Origin: CAYMEV01 sp964389675 [NCBI: uncultured Candidatus Sumerlaeota bacterium]
Lineage (GTDB): Bacteria; CAYMEV01
DNA length: 39,669 bases
Assembly (NCBI GenBank): GCA_964389675.1
Contig: CAYMEV010000027.1
Location: 1-39,669 of the forward strand
Direction: 5' to 3'
Part shown: piece after piece, positions 6,554 to 15,183 of the stretch
Layout: each line of letters opens with the position of its first letter
Position numbering within the stretch: the stretch's first letter is position 1
Notes under the pieces: model-generated
Seen by the model: only the letters and a program-made list of their open reading frames with translations
Database searches by the model: none
What the model was told of the DNA's origin: nothing
Translations under genes and position numbers: made by a program

Positions 6554-9304
6554 ATGAGTAAAAAAAGGGTATATACCTTTGGAAGAGGAAAAGCAGAAGG
6601 AAACTCAACCATGAAGAACCTGCTGGGAGGAAAAGGCTCCAATCTGGCAGAGATGTGTAATATTGGCCTGCCAATACCTGCAGGTTTCACAATAACAACC
6701 GATGTCTGCATAGAGTATTACAAGAATGAGAAAAACCTGACAAAAGATTTATATAATGAGGTAGATAGAGCAATAAAGTATACTGAAGATATTATGCAGG
6801 CTGAATTCGGCAATCCGGAAAACCCGTTGCTTATGTCGGTCAGGTCCGGAGCCAGGACTTCAATGCCTGGAATGATGGATACAATACTTAACCTTGGACT
6901 GAACGACAAAATAGTCGAAGGGTTTATTAAAAAGACCGGAAATGCAAGAGCAGGCTGGGATTCATACAGAAGATTCATACAGATGTACGGCGATGTTGTG
7001 CTGGGGATCGAACATCACTATTTCGAGGATAAACTCGACGAAACAAAAAGGGCTAAAGGGATCAGGGTCGATACTGACCTTGAGGCAGATGATCTTATAA
7101 ACCTTGTCAGGGAATATAAGAAGATCGTAAAAGCAAGGACAGGGGAAGACTTTCCGGATGATCCAAAGACACAGCTCTGGGGTGCAATTAAAGCCGTATT
7201 TGATTCGTGGAACACAAAAAGGGCGATTAAATACAGGGCTATCAATCATATACCCGATGACTGGGGTACAGCTGTAAATGTAATGGCTATGGTTTTTGGA
7301 AACATGGGGTGGAACTCCGGTACAGGAGTAGCTTTTACCAGGAACCCTGCAAGCGGTGAGAATAAATTCTATGGTGAATACCTGAGAAATGCACAGGGAG
7401 AAGATGTAGTAGCAGGAATAAGGACACCTCAGCCCATAAACAGTTCTGACAAAACATCAGATGAGCAGGAATCACTTGAGGAAGCTCTTCCAGAGTCCTA
7501 TAAACAGCTGATTGATATCAGGGAAAAGCTTGAGAAGCATTATAAGGAGATGCAGGATATCGAATTTACGATACAGGAAGGCAAACTATGGATGCTTCAG
7601 ACAAGGAACGGCAAAAGGACGGGATTCGCAGCTGTCAGGATTGCTGTCGAGATGGCTGAGGATGGCCTGATCCCGGAAGAAGAGGCAATTCTCCGCGTGG
7701 ATCCTGAAAGCATTATACAGCTGCTGGCGCCTGTATTTGACAATGTTCAAAAGGATAAAATGCTTCAGGAAAGCAAGCTCCTTGCAAAGGGCCTGAATGC
7801 TGGCCCCGGCGCTGCCAGCGGCAGAGTAGTGTTTACTGCAAAAGATGCTGAAGAGGCCTATGCCAGAAATAAAGGCAGTAAGGAAAAAACTATGCTTCTG
7901 CTGGTCAGGCATGAGACTTCCCCGGAAGATATAGGAGGAATGGTTATCTCCCAGGGTATTCTTACTGCAAAGGGCGGCATGACTTCACATGCAGCAGTGG
8001 TCGCCAGAGGTATGGGGATCCCCTGCGTAGCAGGTTGCGAAGCCCTCAATATCGACTATGGCAAAAAAGAGATGAAGATCGGAAAGAACATCATAAAAGA
8101 GGGAGACTGGATATCAATTGACGGATTTACCGGAGAGGTAATCCTTGGCAGGATCCCTACAAAACAATCTGAAATTATACAGGTACTCGTTGATAAAACA
8201 AAAAAGGCTGAAGACTCATATATCTATCAGCTTTATTCAAAATTCATGGGATGGGCTGAAAGATACAGGGACATGGGTGTAAGGACAAATGCTGATACGC
8301 CCAGGGATTCTGCTGTTGCGCGCGCATTTGGTGCAGAAGGGATAGGCCTCTGCAGAACTGAGCACATGTTTTTTGAAGAAGAAAGGATCAGTTCAATGAG
8401 GGAGATGATTCTCTCAGAGTCTACTGATAATAGAGAAAAAGCTCTTTCAAAGATCCTGCCTTACCAGAAAAAGGATTTCTATGGTATCCTCAAAGCCATG
8501 GAAGGCCTTCCAGTAACAATAAGGACACTTGATCCTCCCCTTCATGAATTTCTGCCGCAGGACAGTGAATCGATAAATAAGATTGCAGCTTCCATGAATG
8601 TAGATCCCGGTGTGATAATTGACAAGGTAAAGAGCCTTCATGAGATTAACCCCATGCTTGGACACAGGGGATGCAGGCTGGGCATTGCCTATCCCGAGAT
8701 CACCGCCATGCAGGCACGTGCAATATTTGAAGCGGCATGTGAACTGACAAAGGAAGGGCATAAAGTATTCCCGGAAGTCATGATCCCGCTTATATCAACA
8801 GTTAATGAGCTCCGGCTGCAAAAAGAGATTGTAACGGAAGAAGCCTTAAAAGCAATGTCAAAATATGGCGTCAAGATAGAATACCTGATAGGCACCATGA
8901 TTGAAATTCCGCGTGCATGCCTTACAGCAGACGAGGTTGCAAAGGAAGCCCAATTTTTCTCATTTGGCACCAATGACCTTACTCAAATGACCTTTGGATT
9001 CTCAAGGGATGATATAGGATCCTTCCTGCCACAATATCTCGAGCAGAAGATCCTGCCCTATGACCCGTTTGCACGGATAGATGAGAATGGAGTAGGAATT
9101 CTCGTAAAAATGGGAGTAGAAAAGGGAAGGGGCATTAACAGCAAGCTGAAAATAGGAGTTTGCGGAGAACATGGCGGCGAACCCAATTCGGTAAGGTTTT
9201 TTTATAAAACCGGGTTAAACTATGTCTCATGCTCACCAAGAAGAGTACCGGTTGCAATTTTGACAGCAGCCCAGGAAGGCCTCAAGAAAAAGCTTAACAG
9301 ATAA
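6554..9304 (+). CDS. ppdK: Pyruvate, phosphate dikinase
   Basis: PPDK interconverts pyruvate + ATP + phosphate and PEP + AMP + pyrophosphate. In anaerobes it serves glycolysis (as a pyrophosphate-saving pyruvate kinase) or gluconeogenesis. The protein (916 residues, slightly above the family's usual size of about 875-900) has three domains. The N-terminal nucleotide-binding part shows GGKGSNLAEM and the RSGARTSMPGMMDTILNLGL stretch. The central phosphohistidine domain shows GGMTSHAAVVARG with the carrier histidine at H479. The C-terminal PEP/pyruvate TIM barrel shows GLCRTEHMFF, MLGHRGCRLGI, FGTNDLTQM and IGVCGEHGG with the candidate acid Cys870. An upstream in-frame GTG at 6545 overlaps the AGGAG ribosome binding site, so the ATG at 6554 is the start. 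It stands alone with its own promoter. Confidence 0.97.
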   Translation: MSKKRVYTFGRGKAEGNSTMKNLLGGKGSNLAEMCNIGLPIPAGFTITTDVCIEYYKNEKNLTKDLYNEVDRAIKYTEDIMQAEFGNPENPLLMSVRSGARTSMPGMMDTILNLGLNDKIVEGFIKKTGNARAGWDSYRRFIQMYGDVVLGIEHHYFEDKLDETKRAKGIRVDTDLEADDLINLVREYKKIVKARTGEDFPDDPKTQLWGAIKAVFDSWNTKRAIKYRAINHIPDDWGTAVNVMAMVFGNMGWNSGTGVAFTRNPASGENKFYGEYLRNAQGEDVVAGIRTPQPINSSDKTSDEQESLEEALPESYKQLIDIREKLEKHYKEMQDIEFTIQEGKLWMLQTRNGKRTGFAAVRIAVEMAEDGLIPEEEAILRVDPESIIQLLAPVFDNVQKDKMLQESKLLAKGLNAGPGAASGRVVFTAKDAEEAYARNKGSKEKTMLLLVRHETSPEDIGGMVISQGILTAKGGMTSHAAVVARGMGIPCVAGCEALNIDYGKKEMKIGKNIIKEGDWISIDGFTGEVILGRIPTKQSEIIQVLVDKTKKAEDSYIYQLYSKFMGWAERYRDMGVRTNADTPRDSAVARAFGAEGIGLCRTEHMFFEEERISSMREMILSESTDNREKALSKILPYQKKDFYGILKAMEGLPVTIRTLDPPLHEFLPQDSESINKIAASMNVDPGVIIDKVKSLHEINPMLGHRGCRLGIAYPEITAMQARAIFEAACELTKEGHKVFPEVMIPLISTVNELRLQKEIVTEEALKAMSKYGVKIEYLIGTMIEIPRACLTADEVAKEAQFFSFGTNDLTQMTFGFSRDDIGSFLPQYLEQKILPYDPFARIDENGVGILVKMGVEKGRGINSKLKIGVCGEHGGEPNSVRFFYKTGLNYVSCSPRRVPVAILTAAQEGLKKKLNR

Positions 9305-9343
9305 TAATAAAACAGGGATGCAGGCTTACAAGCTGCATCCCTG
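9297..9343 (-). terminator. Rho-independent terminator of the mutL-miaA-mtnP operon
   Basis: An 11-bp perfect stem, CAGGGATGCAG (9313-9323) and CTGCATCCCTG (9333-9343), has a loop that can add three more pairs. Read on the minus strand it is followed by TTTTATTATTAT, so it faces the operon that ends with mtnP at 9361. On the plus strand no T-run follows, so it would terminate ppdK only weakly. The T-tract overlaps the ppdK stop codon (9302-9304). Confidence 0.8.
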
Positions 9344-9360
9344 GCCATCTGAAAGCCTGC

Positions 9361-10215
9361 CTAAAGATATTTGGCTAAAAGCAGGCCGTATTTATCAGTA
9401 TTCAGGTCAGATTTCCCCTTAAGCTGTGTAACAATTGCATTATTGAGGCTGCTTTTGCATTTGCATTCCATATCCGGCTGATAATCTTCCATTATATTCA
9501 TTATAATATGCTTGGCTCTATGGATATTCCTGCCCAAAACAGCAAGTATGTCAACAGTTGAAGCATCGTCCTCCTCAGAATGCCAGCAGTCATAGTCAGT
9601 AATGAAATTAATACTGCAATAACACATTTCAGCCTCTTTGCAGAGTTTTGCCTCAGTAGCATTTGTCATTCCAATTACATCCACACCCCAGCTCTTGTAT
9701 AGAAAAGATTCAGCCCTGGAGCTGAAATGAGGCCCTTCAATACAGATATAGGTACCGCCTGTATGGGCTGTATAGTCAAGCCTGCCAAGGAGCGTCTGAA
9801 GGTAGGAGATCATATTGCTGCATACAGGATCTGCAGCTGAAGTATGCACAGTGATCCCGTCATCAAAAAAGGTGTTTTTCCTTCCCCTGGTAAAATCCAG
9901 AAACTGATCCGGTATGACAATATGCTCGATCTTAAGCTTTAATTTCATGGAGCCTACGGCACTGATAGAAAAAAGGTCGCTGACACCAAGCTTTTTAAAT
10001 CCCCAGATATTTGCCCTGAAATTAACGTTTGAAGGATTAAACTGATGCTTTTTCCCGTGACGGGGCAGAAAAACGAACTCCCTGTCCCTGAATCTGCCTA
10101 TCAGGTATTCACTGCTGGGGTCGCCGAAGGGTGTTTTGAGAGATATAACCTTCTTTTCCTGAAAACCCTCAAAATCATAAAACCCTGACCCGCCTATAAA
10201 ACCTATTCTACCCAT
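9361..10215 (-). CDS. mtnP: S-methyl-5'-thioadenosine phosphorylase
   Basis: The enzyme splits methylthioadenosine, a by-product of polyamine and radical SAM chemistry, into adenine and methylthioribose-1-phosphate for salvage. The 284-residue protein starts MGRIGFIGGSGFYDF. It has the phosphate-binding TPFGDPSS and PRHGKKHQFNPSNVNFRAN, then the family signature EGPHFSSRAES and GMTNATEA. The specificity stretch TDYDCWH matches methylthioadenosine/6-aminopurine enzymes; the 6-oxopurine nucleoside phosphorylases carry Asn there. It is the last gene of the DUF2062-mutL-miaA-TPR-TPR operon, 10 bases after the TPR gene, and is followed by a terminator. Confidence 0.93.
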   Translation of the reverse strand: MGRIGFIGGSGFYDFEGFQEKKVISLKTPFGDPSSEYLIGRFRDREFVFLPRHGKKHQFNPSNVNFRANIWGFKKLGVSDLFSISAVGSMKLKLKIEHIVIPDQFLDFTRGRKNTFFDDGITVHTSAADPVCSNMISYLQTLLGRLDYTAHTGGTYICIEGPHFSSRAESFLYKSWGVDVIGMTNATEAKLCKEAEMCYCSINFITDYDCWHSEEDDASTVDILAVLGRNIHRAKHIIMNIMEDYQPDMECKCKSSLNNAIVTQLKGKSDLNTDKYGLLLAKYL

Positions 10216-10225
10216 CTATATACCC

Positions 10226-10690
10226 CTACTCCAGGCTGTCCAGGACAGCCTGTATATCACTCCTGACGTCCTCCTGGTCCGGGTCCAGTTCCAGAGACTG
10301 TTTCCAGATTGATATTGCATCATCATAATCGCTTCTCAGCGCATATAATGCGCCAAGATTATTCAGGGCATTTATGTAGTCCGGGTTTATTTCAAGCGCC
10401 TTCTGGAAATAATATATCGCATCTTCAAGAAGGACCTGCTCATCAGCAGCATCCTCCCAAAGCTCAAGGTGTTCTTTGTCTTTCATAAGCATAACCTTAA
10501 ACAAAAATCCCAGGTCATAATATATTATTGCATCATCCGGATAGAGACTGCTTGCCTTCTCAAAAATTTCCTGAGCCTTTTTATATTCATTTATCTCAGC
10601 ATAGGCTATGCCCAGTTCGACCAAAGCATCTCTGTCTTCGGGATAATCCCTCAGAAAGTTCTCTAATTCCTTTATGTCTCTGAGTTCCAT
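10226..10690 (-). CDS. Small cytoplasmic TPR-repeat protein
   Basis: The 154-residue protein consists almost wholly of tetratricopeptide repeats. Recognisable units begin near residues 18 (ALVELGIAYAEINEYKKAQE), 52 (AIIYYDLGFLF), 88 (DAIYYFQKALEINPDYINA) and 104 (ALNNLGALYALRSDYDDAIS). It has no signal peptide or membrane segment and ends in an acidic tail. TPR proteins act as protein-binding scaffolds; the partner is not evident. It directly follows the TPR/SLH-like lipoprotein gene, with the ATG at 10690 abutting that gene's stop at 10691, so the two are almost certainly cotranslated and may share a function. Confidence 0.85.
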   Translation of the reverse strand: MELRDIKELENFLRDYPEDRDALVELGIAYAEINEYKKAQEIFEKASSLYPDDAIIYYDLGFLFKVMLMKDKEHLELWEDAADEQVLLEDAIYYFQKALEINPDYINALNNLGALYALRSDYDDAISIWKQSLELDPDQEDVRSDIQAVLDSLE

Positions 10691-11995
10691 TTACTTTTTC
10701 TCCTTCTCATTATTTATAAGATTTTTAAACCTCTCCAAAGACTCGATAATTTCTTCAACCGTCATCCTTTCTGTAATGTCAAATTCACTGTTATTCTTTG
10801 GTTCAATCAATCCATAATAATCCATAACCTTAATAATATCAAAATAAATATGATATTTTGATATATCTCTGTACCTGTTCTTAGGAGGCTGTGAAAGTAT
10901 TGGACCAGTTTCAAGGCAGGCCTTTGACAGATTGAAGAGGACTGAAGACAAGATCCCTTTTGTAACCGGTTTGGATGGCTCGAACTGCCTTTTCTGATTT
11001 ATATTCATCACTCCCCTGAATACCAGAAACTCTATATACTTTTTATATGGATTCCCATCAATATCTGTTATGATCATATACTCCAGATCAATTCCTGACA
11101 GTATTTCATACAGGCCATAGTAAACGAGTACTGCAAGCTCATCATTCCTGACATATTCATTAAATCTGATACTCTTTATAAGCGAGTCAAGTATACTGCT
11201 TTTTTCAGTTTTTATTTTTAGCTCATCATACCGTTCCCTGGCTGATGTATTATATGGATATAATTCCAGTATCTTTTCATATGCCTTCAAGGATCCGGCA
11301 TAATCTCCCTCAAGAAACAGAAGCCCGGCATATAATTCAAGATCATGTTCGTTTTCATCATTAACAGCAAGAAGTTTTTCCATAATACCCAGGCTTTCGC
11401 TGTAATTCTCCTGCTCATAGTAAATATTGGCCTTGAACCTGTATGCATAATCACAGCCGGGGTTTATGTCAATAATCATATCCAGGTACCTGTGCGCACC
11501 TTCATAATTCTGATTATTCCAGTTTTCCTCTGCTTTTCTGTAAAGGCTGATGCAGTACAGCTCAAGAGACTGCTCCATTATCTCCCTGTGTTTTTTGTCC
11601 CCTGTCAATAGATAAAGGCTTTTTGATATTTTATACCCGAGTTCCCTGTCATATTCCTTATCCATTATAATATTAAAGGAGATCTCCAGAAATTCTTCAT
11701 CTGAGCTGCATTCAGGATAATTCAGCTCTATATCATCAAATGCATCTTCAAACATACCCAGTTTTGAATAGATTGTAAGCCTCCTGCTGTGAAGCGGGCA
11801 GTCAGACGGTGAAAATTCTATTAATTCATTGACGATCTCCAGCGCTTTCTTCCAGTTCTGAAGCCTCATCTCTCTTTCAAGCGATGTCAGCGCTTTCTGC
11901 TTTGAGCTTTCATCATACACCTTTATGCCTGAACAGGAATAAAGTAAAAAAAGGAACATGTACAGGAAAACCAGATAAAGATTTTTCATTTTCAT
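10691..11995 (-). CDS. TPR-repeat lipoprotein with SLH-like C-terminal region
   Basis: The protein (434 residues from the ATG at 11995) begins with a short basic stretch and a hydrophobic core ending LLYSC, a lipobox with Cys21, so it is probably a periplasmic or outer-membrane lipoprotein. Residues of about 30-270 hold TPR-like helices (for example AYRFKANIYYEQENYSESL and LELYAGLLFLEGDYAGSL). The last 120 residues contain two segments resembling S-layer homology domains: FEPSKPVTKGILSSVLFNL, then YRDISKYHIYFDIIKVMDYY with FDITERMTVEEIIESL. SLH domains commonly anchor proteins to cell-wall polymers. The ATG at 11995 overlaps the miaA stop codon as ATGA; a TTG two codons earlier is less likely. 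Overall function is unknown. Confidence 0.78.
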   Translation of the reverse strand: MKMKNLYLVFLYMFLFLLYSCSGIKVYDESSKQKALTSLEREMRLQNWKKALEIVNELIEFSPSDCPLHSRRLTIYSKLGMFEDAFDDIELNYPECSSDEEFLEISFNIIMDKEYDRELGYKISKSLYLLTGDKKHREIMEQSLELYCISLYRKAEENWNNQNYEGAHRYLDMIIDINPGCDYAYRFKANIYYEQENYSESLGIMEKLLAVNDENEHDLELYAGLLFLEGDYAGSLKAYEKILELYPYNTSARERYDELKIKTEKSSILDSLIKSIRFNEYVRNDELAVLVYYGLYEILSGIDLEYMIITDIDGNPYKKYIEFLVFRGVMNINQKRQFEPSKPVTKGILSSVLFNLSKACLETGPILSQPPKNRYRDISKYHIYFDIIKVMDYYGLIEPKNNSEFDITERMTVEEIIESLERFKNLINNEKEKK

Positions 11996-12900
11996 TGCCA
12001 ATCTCCGTCAAATTCTTTTATACTGGATAAAATATCATCCGGGCCCTTTATATGGACCTTGTTTTTTAGCTTTCTGAACCAGATAATCTGTCTTTTTGCA
12101 AAATTTCTCGTATTTTGCTTGATCAATTCAGAGGCCCTTTCAATGCCGAATTTCCCGTTCAGCATGTCTATGATCTCTGAATAGCCTATGGTATTCATTG
12201 AAGGAAGTGTTTTATCATAACCGAGCGAAAGCAATTTTTCAACCTCCGGGACTAAACCTGAATTTATCATCTTATCAACTCTGCTTTCAATCATTGAATA
12301 TATAAGGCTTCTTTCTTTTTCAACATAAAAGAGCAGATATGGCATATCTATTGCTACAGAAGGATTCTGAAGAAAATATTCAGAGGGGGGGCGGTCAACG
12401 GTATAGAATATTTCGAAAAACCTCCTTATCCTGTAGCTGTCATTTGGTGATATCTTTTTTGCATATGCCGGGTCTATCTCCTCTATTTCTCTGTACAGCA
12501 TGCTGCTGTTCAAGCTTCTGCATTTATTGCTTACAAATGACCTGGTTTTCATGCTGACATCCGGGAGAGGAGACAGCCCATGGATATAAGCGTTTATATA
12601 GAAACCCGATCCTCCTGCCAGGATGACATTGCTTTTCCTGGACTGTATCTTTTTCGTAAGATCTCTTGCCATGGTGACATATCTTGTCACATTAAAATAT
12701 TCATCAGGATATATTATATCAAACAGATGGTGCTTTGCACGTTTCAGCTGGTAGCTGTCCGGCTTTGCTGTACCTATATCCATCAGCTTATAGATCTGCC
12801 TTGAATCACAATTAATAATCTCAGCACGGATATGCTGTGCAAGGCTTATAGACAGATCTGTCTTGCCGCTGGATGTGGGCCCGGCAATAATTATTATCAT
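11992..12900 (-). CDS. miaA: tRNA dimethylallyltransferase
   Basis: MiaA adds a dimethylallyl group from DMAPP to N6 of A37 in tRNAs that read UNN codons, stabilising codon pairing. The 302-residue protein has the P-loop GPTSSGKT (7-14), DSRQIYKLMDIGTAKP, the AGGSGFYINAYIHGL stretch and the C-terminal TRNFAKRQIIWFRKL, all typical of the family. Its ATG at 12900 overlaps the mutL stop codon by four bases (ATGA). The mutL-miaA order is common in bacteria. Its own stop overlaps the ATG of the lipoprotein gene in the same way, so the operon is translationally coupled. Confidence 0.97.
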   Translation of the reverse strand: MIIIIAGPTSSGKTDLSISLAQHIRAEIINCDSRQIYKLMDIGTAKPDSYQLKRAKHHLFDIIYPDEYFNVTRYVTMARDLTKKIQSRKSNVILAGGSGFYINAYIHGLSPLPDVSMKTRSFVSNKCRSLNSSMLYREIEEIDPAYAKKISPNDSYRIRRFFEIFYTVDRPPSEYFLQNPSVAIDMPYLLFYVEKERSLIYSMIESRVDKMINSGLVPEVEKLLSLGYDKTLPSMNTIGYSEIIDMLNGKFGIERASELIKQNTRNFAKRQIIWFRKLKNKVHIKGPDDILSSIKEFDGDWQ

Positions 12901-14636
12901 TGCCTTCTCCTGAATAGCTGTTCTATGGCTTTTTTATCGAGCTGTACAAATATCGGCCTGTTATGGGGACATTTTGGTTTCTTAATGCTGTACAGAATAC
13001 TGCTTAAGAATTTCTGGCGTTCATATGTAAGTTCATAATTTGCCCTTAAGCTTGTATGACATGCGATACCTGACAGTACACCGCTTATATGCTTTTCAAT
13101 ATCAGCATTTTCCAGCTCTTTCAGGCTGTTTATGAGTTCTATGATTATCATGTTTATATTGCCGTTTTTCAGTATGAAGGGAATCTTCCTTACGATAATA
13201 TCCTTTTTTGAAAAAATTGATATATCGAACCCGAGCTTGCTTATCATATCATGAAATCTTTGTGCAATTTCAGTATTCTCAATTCCGATCTCAATTACCA
13301 GTGGCGATAAAAAGCCATACATTGCCGGCTTTTGGCTTTTATAATTCTCCATAAGCATTTCATATCTATATTCTTCATACATGGCATGCTGGTCAATAAT
13401 ATAGATGGCATCCTGATGTTCAGCAATTATATATGACCCGAAAGCCTGTCCTATTACTTTTATTTCGCTTTCTGCTAAAGATCCCTGTTCCCTCAGCCCT
13501 GTCCCGGGGTCATCATCCTTCACAGGGAAGGGCCCTTTTTTATGGATGTAATTCTCCTGTGTACAATACTCAGCCCCGGCAGTCTGCATCTCTTTTGAGC
13601 TGGCTTCATCCCCTGTATCAGAGCTTCTGTTCATGAATGATAAATTATAATAATGCCTGCTGAACATCCTTTTATAGGATTCCTTGATAAAGGCAATAAT
13701 ATGGCTGATGTTCTCGCACCTGACTTCAAGCTTCTGAGGATGTGCATTTACGTCAATTTCCTGAGGGTCTATGTCTAAGAACAGGATATAGAAGGGATGC
13801 TCATTTTTTGTATATGATGATGCATTAAGCTCTTTCATAATATACATCAGCAGCGGAACTTTTACATATCTTTTATTTATGAAGATATAGCTCGGTTGCG
13901 CCCTTCTGGAAGCTGCCTTTTCCTTTGGGAGTATAAGTGATATTCTCTTGCCTTCCTTCTGGATCACATCATATATGATGTCATTTTCATCAATATCGAG
14001 AACCTCCTGTATTCTTCCTGTTAAGCTGTCAGTTCCAGGATAAAAGAATACTTCCTTCATGTCAGATATAAGCTGAAAACTGGATTTGTAGAAAGGCAGG
14101 CATAATGGCCTGAAAATTGAATAGATCTGGGTTCTTTCACGGTATGATGACTTAAGGAATTTTCTTCTTGCAGGTATCTTCTGGAACAGATCTGAAACCT
14201 CAACTGCAGTTCCACGGTTAAATGGCACCTTCTCATTTGAAATGAGCCTGCCAAAATCATAACAGATCCTGGTGCCTGATTCTTCTTCATCCGTTTTAGT
14301 GGTCATAATACAGCGGGAGCAGATAGCTATTGAAGCCAGGGCCTCCCCCCTGAAACCATAGCTGCTGATATTGTGAATATCCTCCATCCTGGTGATTTTT
14401 GATGTCGAATGCCTGTAAAATGCTGTCTGAACATCATCTGACTGAATGCCTGTACCATTATCGCTGACCTTAATAAGATTCTTTCCGCCATCCCTTATTT
14501 CAACAAGTATATCATCAGCACCTGCATCAATGGAATTTTCCATCAGTTCCTTCACTACTGAAGCAGGCCTTTCAATGACTTCCCCGGCCTTGATATGATT
14601 TATTACCGAATCTGACAGCATTTTTATCCTGTTCAT
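12897..14636 (-). CDS. mutL: DNA mismatch repair protein MutL (endonuclease type)
   Basis: MutL links mismatch recognition by MutS to strand incision. The 579-residue protein has the GHKL ATPase motifs ELMENSIDAGA (30-40), SDNGTGI (58-64) and GFRGEALASI (94-103), plus the family motif DVNAHPQKLEVR (295-306). The C-terminal domain contains DQHAMYEEYRYE (415-426), which fits the metal-dependent endonuclease motif DQHA-x2-E-x4-E found in MutL of organisms lacking MutH. ACHTSLRA and CPHNRP (from 556) supply the other metal ligands. The linker (about 335-390) is variable and charged. Its ATG overlaps the DUF2062 stop codon by four bases. Confidence 0.97.
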   Translation of the reverse strand: MNRIKMLSDSVINHIKAGEVIERPASVVKELMENSIDAGADDILVEIRDGGKNLIKVSDNGTGIQSDDVQTAFYRHSTSKITRMEDIHNISSYGFRGEALASIAICSRCIMTTKTDEEESGTRICYDFGRLISNEKVPFNRGTAVEVSDLFQKIPARRKFLKSSYRERTQIYSIFRPLCLPFYKSSFQLISDMKEVFFYPGTDSLTGRIQEVLDIDENDIIYDVIQKEGKRISLILPKEKAASRRAQPSYIFINKRYVKVPLLMYIMKELNASSYTKNEHPFYILFLDIDPQEIDVNAHPQKLEVRCENISHIIAFIKESYKRMFSRHYYNLSFMNRSSDTGDEASSKEMQTAGAEYCTQENYIHKKGPFPVKDDDPGTGLREQGSLAESEIKVIGQAFGSYIIAEHQDAIYIIDQHAMYEEYRYEMLMENYKSQKPAMYGFLSPLVIEIGIENTEIAQRFHDMISKLGFDISIFSKKDIIVRKIPFILKNGNINMIIIELINSLKELENADIEKHISGVLSGIACHTSLRANYELTYERQKFLSSILYSIKKPKCPHNRPIFVQLDKKAIEQLFRRRQ

Positions 14637-15109
14637 GACTGCCTCTTTCTCATTCTCATTCTGAAGAAAAGCATTATGGCCCGGTAGCTGATAAGTGCCG
14701 CGAATAATCCGAATATCATGCAGCCTGTAAAGAGGGCAATGAAGCTTGACATGACCATGTCAAGGCTTATTGAGCCAAAAAGCCTGTCAAAATCACCCCT
14801 GACAAGAAAATGCAGGGCATCGCCTATTTCACGCGATCCTATCCCCCCTCCTGTAATGCCTTTCCCTATTATATAGGATACTGTATAGACAAAGGGGGCT
14901 ATAGGGGGAATATTGACAAGGGATCCGGTAATGCATGCAAGGTGATTTAATTTAAAAATTACAGATACAAGAATGACGATCCAGAAGTGTATCCCGTAAA
15001 ATGGCGTCATTGTAATAAAAACACCTATAGAAAAGGCTAATGCAATCGAATGGGGATTTGCATCCAGATTTAATAATGCCTTTAAATTTTCCTTCAGTTT
15101 CTGATACAA
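14633..15109 (-). CDS. DUF2062 integral membrane protein
   Basis: The 158-residue protein matches the DUF2062 pattern: a short cytoplasmic lead, PHSIALAFSIGVFITMTPFYG, then LVNIPPIAPFVYTVSYIIG, with a last membrane segment near 120-148 and a basic tail. Family members are small inner-membrane proteins of unknown function, some fused to glycosyltransferases. The start is probably the TTG at 15109, with AAAGG nine bases upstream. No ATG lies near the conserved N-terminus. It is the first gene of the operon leading into mutL and overlaps mutL by four bases. Confidence 0.85.
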   Translation of the reverse strand: MYQKLKENLKALLNLDANPHSIALAFSIGVFITMTPFYGIHFWIVILVSVIFKLNHLACITGSLVNIPPIAPFVYTVSYIIGKGITGGGIGSREIGDALHFLVRGDFDRLFGSISLDMVMSSFIALFTGCMIFGLFAALISYRAIMLFFRMRMRKRQS

Positions 15110-15140
15110 TAAAATATGCCTTTAATTTCTTGAGTTTGCT

Positions 15141-15168
15141 ATTATAATATACATTATAAAATTGTAAA
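15141..15168 (-). promoter_or_regulatory. Candidate promoter of the DUF2062-mutL operon, overlapping a divergent one
   Basis: On the minus strand TTTACA (15168-15163), a 16-base spacer and TATAAT (15146-15141) fit a sigma-70 promoter. On the plus strand TATAAT at 15143-15148, with TTTAAT at 15121-15126, could serve the DUF72 gene, so the two divergent promoters would share sequence. The AT-richness of the spacer lowers confidence. Confidence 0.45.
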
Positions 15169-15183
15169 TCAAAGGTAATTTTA

